Of a stretch of 64,000 bases of DNA, positions 15,960-23,502 are shown in pieces. The notes under the pieces were generated by a model. It was given only the letters and a program-made list of their open reading frames with translations, was not told the DNA's origin and did not search any database. Position numbers and translations under genes: made by a program. The DNA is from Pontibacter diazotrophicus (GTDB lineage: Bacteria > Bacteroidota > Bacteroidia > Cytophagales > Hymenobacteraceae): positions 86,302 to 150,301 of the forward strand of contig NZ_QRGR01000021.1 of the NCBI RefSeq assembly GCF_003367245.1. The letters run 5' to 3'. Within the stretch, counting starts at the first letter, position 1; the number at the start of each line of letters is the position of its first letter.

Positions 15960-16004
15960 TTCAAATAAAGCTTGCCGCAAGTTAAACCTTATCCCTTTTA
16001 AAAC

Positions 16005-16035
16005 AGCAAAGCCCGCTGTAATAGCGGGCTTTGCT
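16005..16035. terminator. Hairpin terminator, 13-bp arms
   Basis: Arms AGCAAAGCCCGCT (16005-16017) and complement (16023-16035), loop GTAAT. It lies 45 bases upstream of the NUDIX start and 56 bases past the methyltransferase stop (both minus), so it probably ends the glycan operon. Confidence 0.75.
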
Positions 16036-16091
16036 TATAATTTAATACAATTTTCCGGTTTACCTTTTGATAAGAGTTGTACTTGCTGGAA

Positions 16092-16910
16092 TCATTTCCT
16101 GCCGTTCTGCCCCACCATATACTCATTTTTTCCCGCCACCTTCTGCTGTACCGCCTCCTGCCAGTCCTGGCCTGTAGCCGAAAGAAGTTCTGACTGGTTC
16201 CACTGCTGGGCTTTCCGGAGCGCCTCGTCCACCTCCAGGATGTAAATTTCGTGCCCGGGCTGTTCGGTTACCCGCAAGCCGCAGGAGCGCAGCATAGCTT
16301 TAATGGCAGCATGATTGGGTGCCCACCAGTTGGTAATATCTCCGGCCATTTTCTTTTCTATGAAAGCCATCTTTGGCCAGCTTTCCTCCAGCATGCGCTG
16401 GCGATCGTTTATTTCAAAATCATCTGGTGTTTCTGTGTCTCCCCCGCCTGGCATGGTTAATGTCTGGAACACCATCATGCGGCGGGTTTTCTGAGAAAGG
16501 ATATCCAGCGAGAGCAGTGGGTAGCGCAGGTGGTACAATACACCCATATACCACACCAGGTCGAACTGCCGGTCCAGGCGGGCGACATCATACACCTGCA
16601 TTTGCTTCAGTTCGATTTTATCTTCAAGGCCAAACTGTTTGGCGGCCCACTCGGCCTGCCGCAGGTAATGCGGGTCTACATCAATCCCCAACACATTCGC
16701 TCCACGTTTAGCTAGCTCTATAGAATAGAACCCGGCGTTGCAACCAATGTCCAGCACTTCCCAACCCGACAGATCAGTTGGAATATACGGCTCCAGCTCC
16801 TGCCACTTGAAAGCGGGGAAATCACCTAAAAAATGATCAGGCGCTGTATGCTCTCCGTTTGGCAAGTGCAAATTGTGAAACCATGGTCCTAACTGTTCTA
16901 TTTCCTGCAT
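16092..16910 (-). CDS. SAM-dependent methyltransferase (TIGR04290-like, CmoB-related)
   Basis: 272 residues. The SAM motif I is VLDIGCNAGFYSIELA, followed by VLGIDVDPHYLRQAEWAAKQ and DLVWYMGVLYHLRYPL. It resembles the CmoB-type methyltransferases but has the form (TIGR04290, Rta_06860-like) found beside glycosyltransferase genes. It is the last gene of the minus-strand cluster, 22 bases from the upstream glycosyltransferase. It probably methylates a sugar or lipid-linked glycan. The acceptor is not known. Confidence 0.8.
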   Translation of the reverse strand: MQEIEQLGPWFHNLHLPNGEHTAPDHFLGDFPAFKWQELEPYIPTDLSGWEVLDIGCNAGFYSIELAKRGANVLGIDVDPHYLRQAEWAAKQFGLEDKIELKQMQVYDVARLDRQFDLVWYMGVLYHLRYPLLSLDILSQKTRRMMVFQTLTMPGGGDTETPDDFEINDRQRMLEESWPKMAFIEKKMAGDITNWWAPNHAAIKAMLRSCGLRVTEQPGHEIYILEVDEALRKAQQWNQSELLSATGQDWQEAVQQKVAGKNEYMVGQNGRK

Positions 16911-16932
16911 ATTAAACTATAAATGTATTAAA

Positions 16933-18042
16933 CTATATAACTACGCCATAATCGTAGGCATCATGATCGCCATCCAGCGTCATCAGTTCTTCCGCATAGC
17001 TGACAAGCTCTTTTGCACGGTGGGCCGCCGTGTGATGCGACAGCACTTTCTTACGGGCACGCTCGCCTATCATTTTTCGCTCAGACTTACAGATTTCGCG
17101 CAGGTACCGGAGCGTGTCTGTGGCAGAGTAAGACACCAGGATTTCAGAATCGATTTTGAAGAAAGTATCCAGCCCGTCCCAGTAATCCGATATAATCGGG
17201 GTGCCGCAGGCCGCTGCCTCAAACAGGCGCACACTTGGAGCATATCCTGCCTGTATCATGTCGGCCCGGGTAATGTTCTGTGTAAAGCGCTGGCTGTTGT
17301 AAAACTTGCGGTGCTTCGCGGGCGGCAGGTGGGTAATATGCTGCGTGTTGGCAGGCCATTGCACGCTTTCCGGGTACTGCGGCCCGGCCACCACAAACCG
17401 GCCTCCCGGCCAGGCGCGTGCCGCATCCAGCATCAGCTTCTCTAAAGGAGGCTGGCGATCATCGGAGTAAGTGCCGAGGTAACCGAGATCCCAGATTGCT
17501 TCCTGAAATTCCGGGTAATACAATGTAGGGTCAACAGAGCAGTAGAGGGCACGCGCCATGGGGGAGCCATACTTTCCCTCCAGAAGGTCCAGGGTTGGGC
17601 CACCCGTAAACGACAGGTATAAATCGTACTTCGGTATCAGGTCTGGGTGCAGGTACTCGTAGTCTTTGCGCTCTAGTTTGGCCAGTGTTACAGGCGTATC
17701 AATGTCGTAGAAGGACTTAATGCCCTGCGCCGTCTTCACGACCCACTCTCCTACCTGCACACCGTCCGGCACATAAGAACCCACCATCACCAGATCAGCC
17801 TCGCGTACCTGTTCGGTAAAGCGCTGCTTTAAATCCTTTAGAGAGGTGTAGAGTTCTGTCTGGCAGTACTCCGGTTCAGGCAGGTCGCGGTGGCCTGCAT
17901 ACCAGGGCACATCTCGCTCCAGGAAAAGCACATTATGGTTCTGATTGTTTAGCTCACGCACCAATCCACGGAAAGTAGTGGCGTGGCCATTGCCCCAGCT
18001 AGAGGTGATAGATAGACCAAGGATAACTATGTTCATGCCCAT
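16933..18042 (-). CDS. CgeB-like glycosyltransferase, copy 1 of 3
   Basis: 369 residues. N-terminal half: NIVILGLSITSSWGNGHATTFRGLVREL, a GT-B opening. The C-terminal half has the CgeB/GT-B sugar-nucleotide motif VRLFEAAACGTPIISDYWDG followed by ARKKVLSHHTAAHRA. Family: spore-protein CgeB-like, glycosyltransferase family 1. It overlaps the next gene's stop by 10 bases. Copies 2 and 3 follow upstream with the same architecture. The donor and acceptor sugars are unknown. Confidence 0.82.
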   Translation of the reverse strand: MGMNIVILGLSITSSWGNGHATTFRGLVRELNNQNHNVLFLERDVPWYAGHRDLPEPEYCQTELYTSLKDLKQRFTEQVREADLVMVGSYVPDGVQVGEWVVKTAQGIKSFYDIDTPVTLAKLERKDYEYLHPDLIPKYDLYLSFTGGPTLDLLEGKYGSPMARALYCSVDPTLYYPEFQEAIWDLGYLGTYSDDRQPPLEKLMLDAARAWPGGRFVVAGPQYPESVQWPANTQHITHLPPAKHRKFYNSQRFTQNITRADMIQAGYAPSVRLFEAAACGTPIISDYWDGLDTFFKIDSEILVSYSATDTLRYLREICKSERKMIGERARKKVLSHHTAAHRAKELVSYAEELMTLDGDHDAYDYGVVI

Positions 18043-19139
18043 GCTGCATTAGATTGTTTCACTTTTGTATACAGCAGCTTTTCCAGTTCCGCTGCCCTGT
18101 GGCTGTAGGTGTGTGCCGACAGTACTTTTCTATACGCAGCTTCTCCTATTTCCTTTGCATTTTCTTCTGATAAATTTGAAATAATTTCGTTTACTTCTGC
18201 GCCGCTTCTGGCTACTAAAATTTCTTTGCCTGGTTCAAAGAAGAAGTCAATGCCCTCCCAGTAGTCGGTAATGATGCAGGCACCGGCGCCGGCAGCCTCA
18301 AAAACACGCGTAGCAGGCGAAAACCCGTAGCGGGCCATGCTTTCGCGGCTGATGTTGAGCACCGCCTTTGGTGTGCAGTTAAAGGCATTGTGGTCTTTTG
18401 TATACACGTGGCCTATGTACGTAACATTATCGGCCATGGGTTTATCGCCCCAGCCGCTGCCTCCAATCATGAATCGTTTATCTGGTGTTGCCGCCGCAGG
18501 ATTCAGGAAGAACTCCTCCACGCGTGCCTCCCTGTCGGGCAGCCGGTTGCCCAGAAAGGCAAGGTCGCAGGCAAACTTAGGATCTGGTGCTACCGGGTAA
18601 TGTGTAGCGGTATCCAGGGCATTGTAAATCGGCACGCACTTTCTGGCACCTAAGGCCTCATAAGCATTCACCACAGGGTCACCGCCGCCATAGGTCAGGA
18701 TCATGTCGTACTGCGGTATCAGCTGGTGGAACTGATCGTCAGGGTTGTTGTGCACACGGTCCAGTGTGGCAGGCGCATCTACATCCCAGAACACCACCAG
18801 GCGCTCTTCTGTCTGCAGTTGCAGCACCTCGCGCTCCAGCAGTTCATCAAACACACCTACGCCACTGGCTTTTACCACCATGTCGGCGCTGGCTGCCTCC
18901 TGCAGGCATTTCGCCACAGCTTCTTCTGTCGCCTCATACACTACCACCTTTGCCCAGTCCGGGTCATCCATATCGCGGTTTTTCTGACGGTCGTAGGCAT
19001 CGGGCTCGTAAAAAGTGATTTCATGACCCCGCTCGCTCAGCGCCCGCACGATGCCTCTGTAATAGGTGGCGGCACCATTCCAATACGCCGATACCAGGCT
19101 TGAGCCGAAAAAGGCTATTTTCAGTTTCTTATTTTTCAT
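18033..19139 (-). CDS. CgeB-like glycosyltransferase, copy 2 of 3
   Basis: 368 residues from the ATG at 19139 (MKNKKLKIAFFGSSLVSAYW). A longer frame to 19199 would overlap the next gene by 70 bases. GT-B domains: first half with ATYYRGIVRALSERGHEITFYEP, second half with TRVFEAAGAGACIITDYWEG and GKEILVARS. The ending RKVLSAHTYSHRAAELEKLL matches copies 1 and 3. It overlaps copy 3's end by 11 bases, so the three are translationally linked. It probably builds consecutive sugar units. Confidence 0.82.
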   Translation of the reverse strand: MKNKKLKIAFFGSSLVSAYWNGAATYYRGIVRALSERGHEITFYEPDAYDRQKNRDMDDPDWAKVVVYEATEEAVAKCLQEAASADMVVKASGVGVFDELLEREVLQLQTEERLVVFWDVDAPATLDRVHNNPDDQFHQLIPQYDMILTYGGGDPVVNAYEALGARKCVPIYNALDTATHYPVAPDPKFACDLAFLGNRLPDREARVEEFFLNPAAATPDKRFMIGGSGWGDKPMADNVTYIGHVYTKDHNAFNCTPKAVLNISRESMARYGFSPATRVFEAAGAGACIITDYWEGIDFFFEPGKEILVARSGAEVNEIISNLSEENAKEIGEAAYRKVLSAHTYSHRAAELEKLLYTKVKQSNAAWA

Positions 19140-20271
19140 GCAGGGCTTGTTCGGTTTGGGTGAGATATATTTTAGGTTTTCCGATACCCAACTCCTCACA
19201 CACCTTCTCTAGTTCGTCTACACGGTGGGCACAGGTATGGCGGCTAAGTATCGTCTGCAGGCCGTGATCGGCCACTTCTTTTGCTTTGCCAGGCTGGTTG
19301 AGAATGGTTTGGAGCTGCTGCTTCATTTCCTCGCCGGTGCGGGCCACTAAAAAGTCTTTCCCCGGCGTAAAGAGGTTTTCGGCATCCTCCCATGGGGAGG
19401 ATATCAAGGGTATACCACATGCCATGGCCTCAAAAGGCCGGATAGTCGGAATACCCGGCAGTGCCTCTACATACGGCCTGCGCGGCACGTGTACCGTTAC
19501 CTTATACTTGGCGAACTCCTCTGCGGCTTTATAGTTAGGCAGCCAGCCTCCATATTCGATGCCAGCCTCTGCCAGCGCCAGGCGGGCATGCCCGGGATAG
19601 CGCACACCGTAAATCTTTGCCTTCAGCCCCAGTTCCTTCACCGGGTTTATCAGGAACTCGTGCAACTCAGCGGTGCGTTCTTCATCGCCCCAGTTACCAA
19701 TCCAGATTAAGTCTCCCTCCTTCTCCTCTGTTTCGTGTGGATAGAAGACGGAGGTATCTGCCGCTTCGTGCCAGGTCCAGGCTTTGCTTGTCCAGCCTTC
19801 CTGCAGGTATAGGTCCCGGATCACCTGCCCGAATGCCAGCACCCCGTCATAATGCGTCAGGTCGTATTTACTCATGGCTTCACGCTCTGTTACGGCGCGA
19901 TGGTGGGTATCGTGGAAAATCAGTTTATAATGATCTGTTCCGGCGCGGTGTTCGCTAATGCGTTTCACCAGGTCGTGCTCATTCCACTCATGCACCAGCA
20001 CGAGATCGGTTTCACGTAATACATCATCCAGGTCCAGCGTTTCGAGGGTATAAAAATTTGTGCTGATACCGGGATAATACTGCTGCAGCTCTTCCAGCTT
20101 CTCTTCGCCATAGCCTTCCACAAGGTTCTGCAGACTCCAGCCATTTTCAGGTTCGTACACTTGCACCTGATGGCCCCGCTCCTCCAACTCCCGCACGATG
20201 CCGCGCAGGAAATGGGCGTTGCCGTGGTTCCAGTCAGAAAGTATAGAATGATAAAAAAGGGTTATCTTCAT
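19129..20271 (-). CDS. CgeB-like glycosyltransferase, copy 3 of 3
   Basis: 380 residues from the ATG at 20271 (MKITLFYHSILSDWNHGNAHF). N-terminal GNAHFLRGIVRELEERGHQVQVYEP aligns with copy 2. C-terminal IRPFEAMACGIPLISSPWED and GKDFLVARTGEEM match the others. The upstream in-frame start at 20316 lies in the GAATAACTGAAT repeat and is unlikely. Probably descended with copies 1 and 2 by tandem duplication. Confidence 0.82.
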   Translation of the reverse strand: MKITLFYHSILSDWNHGNAHFLRGIVRELEERGHQVQVYEPENGWSLQNLVEGYGEEKLEELQQYYPGISTNFYTLETLDLDDVLRETDLVLVHEWNEHDLVKRISEHRAGTDHYKLIFHDTHHRAVTEREAMSKYDLTHYDGVLAFGQVIRDLYLQEGWTSKAWTWHEAADTSVFYPHETEEKEGDLIWIGNWGDEERTAELHEFLINPVKELGLKAKIYGVRYPGHARLALAEAGIEYGGWLPNYKAAEEFAKYKVTVHVPRRPYVEALPGIPTIRPFEAMACGIPLISSPWEDAENLFTPGKDFLVARTGEEMKQQLQTILNQPGKAKEVADHGLQTILSRHTCAHRVDELEKVCEELGIGKPKIYLTQTEQALHEK

Positions 20272-20278
20272 GTTGTTA

Positions 20279-20335
20279 ATTTTGAATGACTGAATAACTG
20301 AATTTTGAATGCTCATTTATTCAGTTATTCTAAGT
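20279..20335. repeat. GAATAACTGAAT/ATTCAGTTATTC palindromic repeat
   Basis: Perfect 12-bp arms (20292-20303 and 20319-20330) with 15-base loop, in the 64-base gap between two glycosyltransferase genes of the same operon. Related to the 9058-9197 element. Confidence 0.75.
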
Positions 20336-21436
20336 TTAAATTTTTACCGATGATCTCAGGAGTTGCCGGTATATGTGGTCATAATCCTGGCCCATCGGGT
20401 CTGCGGTGTAGCCGTGCGAGCGTTTTACCGCACGGCAGCCCATGATGTTGCGGCCAAATTCGTCCTCGATCAGATTGTTAAGGGTATCCCGCAGTTCATC
20501 GGCGTTTTGAGGGTCTACATACCTGGCGGCATTGCCCCATATTTCCATCAGGCTTTCTGTTTTACCAATCACAAGGGCGCAACCAGACATGGCGGCTTCC
20601 AGTATGGTCAGTCCAAATGGCTCGTACCTGGCTGGCAGCGCATAGATAGAAGCCCGTGAAAGCCAATCAACCACTTCTTTCTCTGACAGCTGCCCCAGGA
20701 AATGCACATTATCCAGTTCTACTGAATTGCCTGTGGCAGGGTGCTTTTCGTCTCCGGCTATGTACACGGGCCACTGCAAATCGGAGGCAATGTGCGCCAG
20801 CATCGAAATGTTCTTCGCTTCGTCCCATACACGGCCCATGCTGAAAATAAAAGGTTCTTTTTTCCCAAACTGGTACGTATTCTGGGCCCGTCCATTGTAG
20901 ATGACAGTGCGGGCCTGAAACGGGCCGTAAAGTGCCTCTGCCTGGTTCATCATGGCTTGTGTCGGGGCTATTACCATGTTGGTCGCCTGTAAGCCACGTG
21001 TCACCATTTCTTTGTATTTGTCCCAATCTTTCGGCGCCTCCTCGTCCTTCACGGCTCTCCACCACGACATCACACAGGAATGCACCACCACCACCACCGG
21101 TACGCCCCATTCCAAAGCACCGTGCACCATGGCATTCAGGTGCACAATGTCCGGCTGCACTTCGTCCTTCAGCTGCAACAGCCATTCGCCTGCCTTTTCT
21201 ACGTCCTCCCAGGGATCGTCCATCCACTCCAGCTTGTAGTCGCTCTCATGTAAGGTCAGGTTATTGAGTTCCTCCACCTGCCTTCGCTGATCGGCACTTA
21301 GAGGTCCACCCATCGTGGCCAATGCTACCTGCGTTCCGAATGGTGCCAGTGCGCCCACCAACTCTATTGTGTAATTCCAAACTCCTCCTACCGTATCTGT
21401 AGTCATCAGGATTTTTGAAGGATGACGTGCTTCCAT
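20336..21436 (-). CDS. GT4-family glycosyltransferase
   Basis: 366 residues. N-terminal TTDTVGGVWNYTIELVGAL and C-terminal GRVWDEAKNISMLAHIA, then YEPFGLTILEAAMSGCALV (the Glu-x7-Glu retaining-GT motif). Standard family-4 GT-B. It sits 4 bases after the dehydrogenase stop (21441), so it is operon-coupled. It probably transfers a sugar to the growing glycan. Confidence 0.88.
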   Translation of the reverse strand: MEARHPSKILMTTDTVGGVWNYTIELVGALAPFGTQVALATMGGPLSADQRRQVEELNNLTLHESDYKLEWMDDPWEDVEKAGEWLLQLKDEVQPDIVHLNAMVHGALEWGVPVVVVVHSCVMSWWRAVKDEEAPKDWDKYKEMVTRGLQATNMVIAPTQAMMNQAEALYGPFQARTVIYNGRAQNTYQFGKKEPFIFSMGRVWDEAKNISMLAHIASDLQWPVYIAGDEKHPATGNSVELDNVHFLGQLSEKEVVDWLSRASIYALPARYEPFGLTILEAAMSGCALVIGKTESLMEIWGNAARYVDPQNADELRDTLNNLIEDEFGRNIMGCRAVKRSHGYTADPMGQDYDHIYRQLLRSSVKI

Positions 21437-21440
21437 CTTC

Positions 21441-22487
21441 TTATCTGCCGTAAATTTTATCTAATACTTCTGCTACCTTCACAAATTCTTCTGCCGCTTC
21501 ATCAAAGCCTTCGCCATTGGCCAGCCGCTCTGCCCAGGCCACACCTGCCCTGCCCGACCACTCATCCGGCGGGGTGCATAGGGTTTCGGTTTTGGTGCCG
21601 TAGTAGCGCTCGGCCACGAAATCGTAGAAAGAACCGTTCACGTTTTTCATGGCTACACCACCCTCTGTACCGTAAAAGGTAGCACTGATAATGGCCTCCT
21701 GCCCAGCCGGGAGGTTCCAGGAACAGCTCAGCTGCATGTGGGTGTTTCCCGCTAATTCCATACTGGCGGAGGCATAGTCCTCTACCTTACCTTCTGCCAT
21801 GCCTATTGGTTTGCCTTTTGAGAATAGCTGGCTCTGCACCTGCTTCACCTTCGGGAAATTCAGCGACCACAGGGCCAGGTCCACCAGGTGCACGCCCAGG
21901 TCAATGACGCAGCCGCCACCGGAAAGCTTGGGTTCATAGAACCAGGCTTTGTCGGGGCCATAGGCATTGTGGAACACCAGCTCAACAGCATAAATGTGTC
22001 CTAACTCACCGCTCTGCACCACCTTATACACCTCCTGCATGGCAGCGGTATGGCGGTACGACAAGTCCACGCCCAGTAGTTTGTTATTTTTCCGGGCAAC
22101 CTCCACTACCCGTTTTGTTTCCTCTACGTTGCGGCCCAATGGCTTCTGGCAGAAAACAGACTTGCCAGCCTCCAAAGCCAGTTCACTTTGCTCAGCATGG
22201 AAAGCACTTGGGGTGGCGATGACTACGCCTTCTACCTCCGGCTCATGCAGCATAGCCTCCAGCGAAGGCACCTGCTTTGCTTTCGGTGCGCTCTTTAGCG
22301 CCTCCTCTGCATTGTGTGGCGCTGTATCAGAGATGTAGGCCACTTCACCGGCCTGGTGTTTGGCTATCATTTCCATGCGGTTTCGGCCAATCCATCCTAC
22401 ACCCAAAAAGCCAAGCTTAGGCTTAGCGTGGGTAGATGAAGAAGATGCTGAAATTCCCTGTTGTTTATCCTGTATCGTGTCTTGCAT
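21441..22487 (-). CDS. Gfo/Idh/MocA-family oxidoreductase
   Basis: 348 residues. Rossmann start LGFLGVGWIGRNRMEMI, then the strand VVIATPSAFH and the QKPLGRN loop (usual EKP). Sugar-binding part with GGGCVIDLGVHLVDLALW. NAD(P)-dependent sugar or inositol oxidation/reduction by family. Lies three bases from the upstream alcohol dehydrogenase. Probably makes or modifies a sugar for the cluster's glycan. Confidence 0.88.
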   Translation of the reverse strand: MQDTIQDKQQGISASSSSTHAKPKLGFLGVGWIGRNRMEMIAKHQAGEVAYISDTAPHNAEEALKSAPKAKQVPSLEAMLHEPEVEGVVIATPSAFHAEQSELALEAGKSVFCQKPLGRNVEETKRVVEVARKNNKLLGVDLSYRHTAAMQEVYKVVQSGELGHIYAVELVFHNAYGPDKAWFYEPKLSGGGCVIDLGVHLVDLALWSLNFPKVKQVQSQLFSKGKPIGMAEGKVEDYASASMELAGNTHMQLSCSWNLPAGQEAIISATFYGTEGGVAMKNVNGSFYDFVAERYYGTKTETLCTPPDEWSGRAGVAWAERLANGEGFDEAAEEFVKVAEVLDKIYGR

Positions 22488-22490
22488 GGT

Positions 22491-23501
22491 TTAGTACGTT
22501 ATAAGGGCTTTTACAAATCCGTCGGGGCGGGTTTTCAGGTTATCGAATGCTTTGCCGATGTTAGCTAAGGTATAGGTGTGTGTGTACAGCTTATCCGGGT
22601 TCAGGGTTCCGTCTGCCACCGCTTTTACCGCTGCTCTCATTCCTTTGATGTATTCCTGCGGGTCGCGCTCATGGGCATTGATGACGTCGATGCCGCGCCA
22701 GTTCCAGAGCTGGATGTTTACCTGTCGCATACCGTCCTGGTGAAACCCGGCAATGATAAGTTTTCCGCGCTCTGCCGTCAGTTCACCCGCCAGGTTCAGC
22801 GGCCACTCTTTTCCTGTGCACTCTATCACGCGCTCACAGAATTTCTCCCCGGTCAGTTCCTTTACCTTTTCGATGATTTTATAATGGTCATCCATCTGGA
22901 TGGTTTCATCGGCTCCGCACTCCCTGGCTATCTCCAGTGAGAACTCCCGCTGCGAAATCGCAATTACCCTGGCACCAGCATTCTTTGCCAGCTGCACCAA
23001 AAGTGCACCTAAGAAACCAACACCTAGTATGGTCACTGTCTGTCCTGCTGAAATGTCGCTTCGCTTAAAGATATTCATGGCGCAGCCCAGCGGCTCGCCG
23101 GGGAAGGGTTTGCCAGCCAACGCTTCCGGCAGCTTCACCACCTTGTCGGCATCCGCGATATCATACTGGGCATAGGAGTTGTAGGAAAGAGCCGCCACAC
23201 GGTCTCCTGGCTTTACGTTTTCCACACCTGCTCCAAGGGCATCCACAACACCCCAGCCTTCGTGCCCCGGGTTCCCGGCGGCAACAGGATAAGTAAACCA
23301 CTCGCGGCCTTCCCAAACAGGAATATTAGAGGCGCAAAGGCCACAGCCTTCTAAACGCAAACGCACCTGACCCTCCTGTGGCTCCGGCAGGCTTGCCTCC
23401 TGTACTTCTACTTGTTCTGGTGCTGTAATCACAGCAGTTTTCATGCTTGTAGCGGGGGTGCTGGCTACAGCTTTGTCTTCTGTTGTCAGTGTTTCTTGCA
23501 T
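22491..23501 (-). CDS. Medium-chain alcohol/sugar dehydrogenase
   Basis: 336 residues. GroES-like half has CGLCASNIPVWEGREW (catalytic-zinc Cys) and NPGHEGWGVVDALG. The NAD-binding half has TVTILGVGFLGALLVQLAK. The four-Cys structural-zinc loop is missing, so it is the kind with only the catalytic zinc. It oxidises or reduces a sugar or polyol in the cluster. One base separates it from the fusion gene. Its nearest relatives are the threonine/sorbitol dehydrogenase group. Confidence 0.85.
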   Translation of the reverse strand: MQETLTTEDKAVASTPATSMKTAVITAPEQVEVQEASLPEPQEGQVRLRLEGCGLCASNIPVWEGREWFTYPVAAGNPGHEGWGVVDALGAGVENVKPGDRVAALSYNSYAQYDIADADKVVKLPEALAGKPFPGEPLGCAMNIFKRSDISAGQTVTILGVGFLGALLVQLAKNAGARVIAISQREFSLEIARECGADETIQMDDHYKIIEKVKELTGEKFCERVIECTGKEWPLNLAGELTAERGKLIIAGFHQDGMRQVNIQLWNWRGIDVINAHERDPQEYIKGMRAAVKAVADGTLNPDKLYTHTYTLANIGKAFDNLKTRPDGFVKALITY

Positions 23502-23502
23502 T

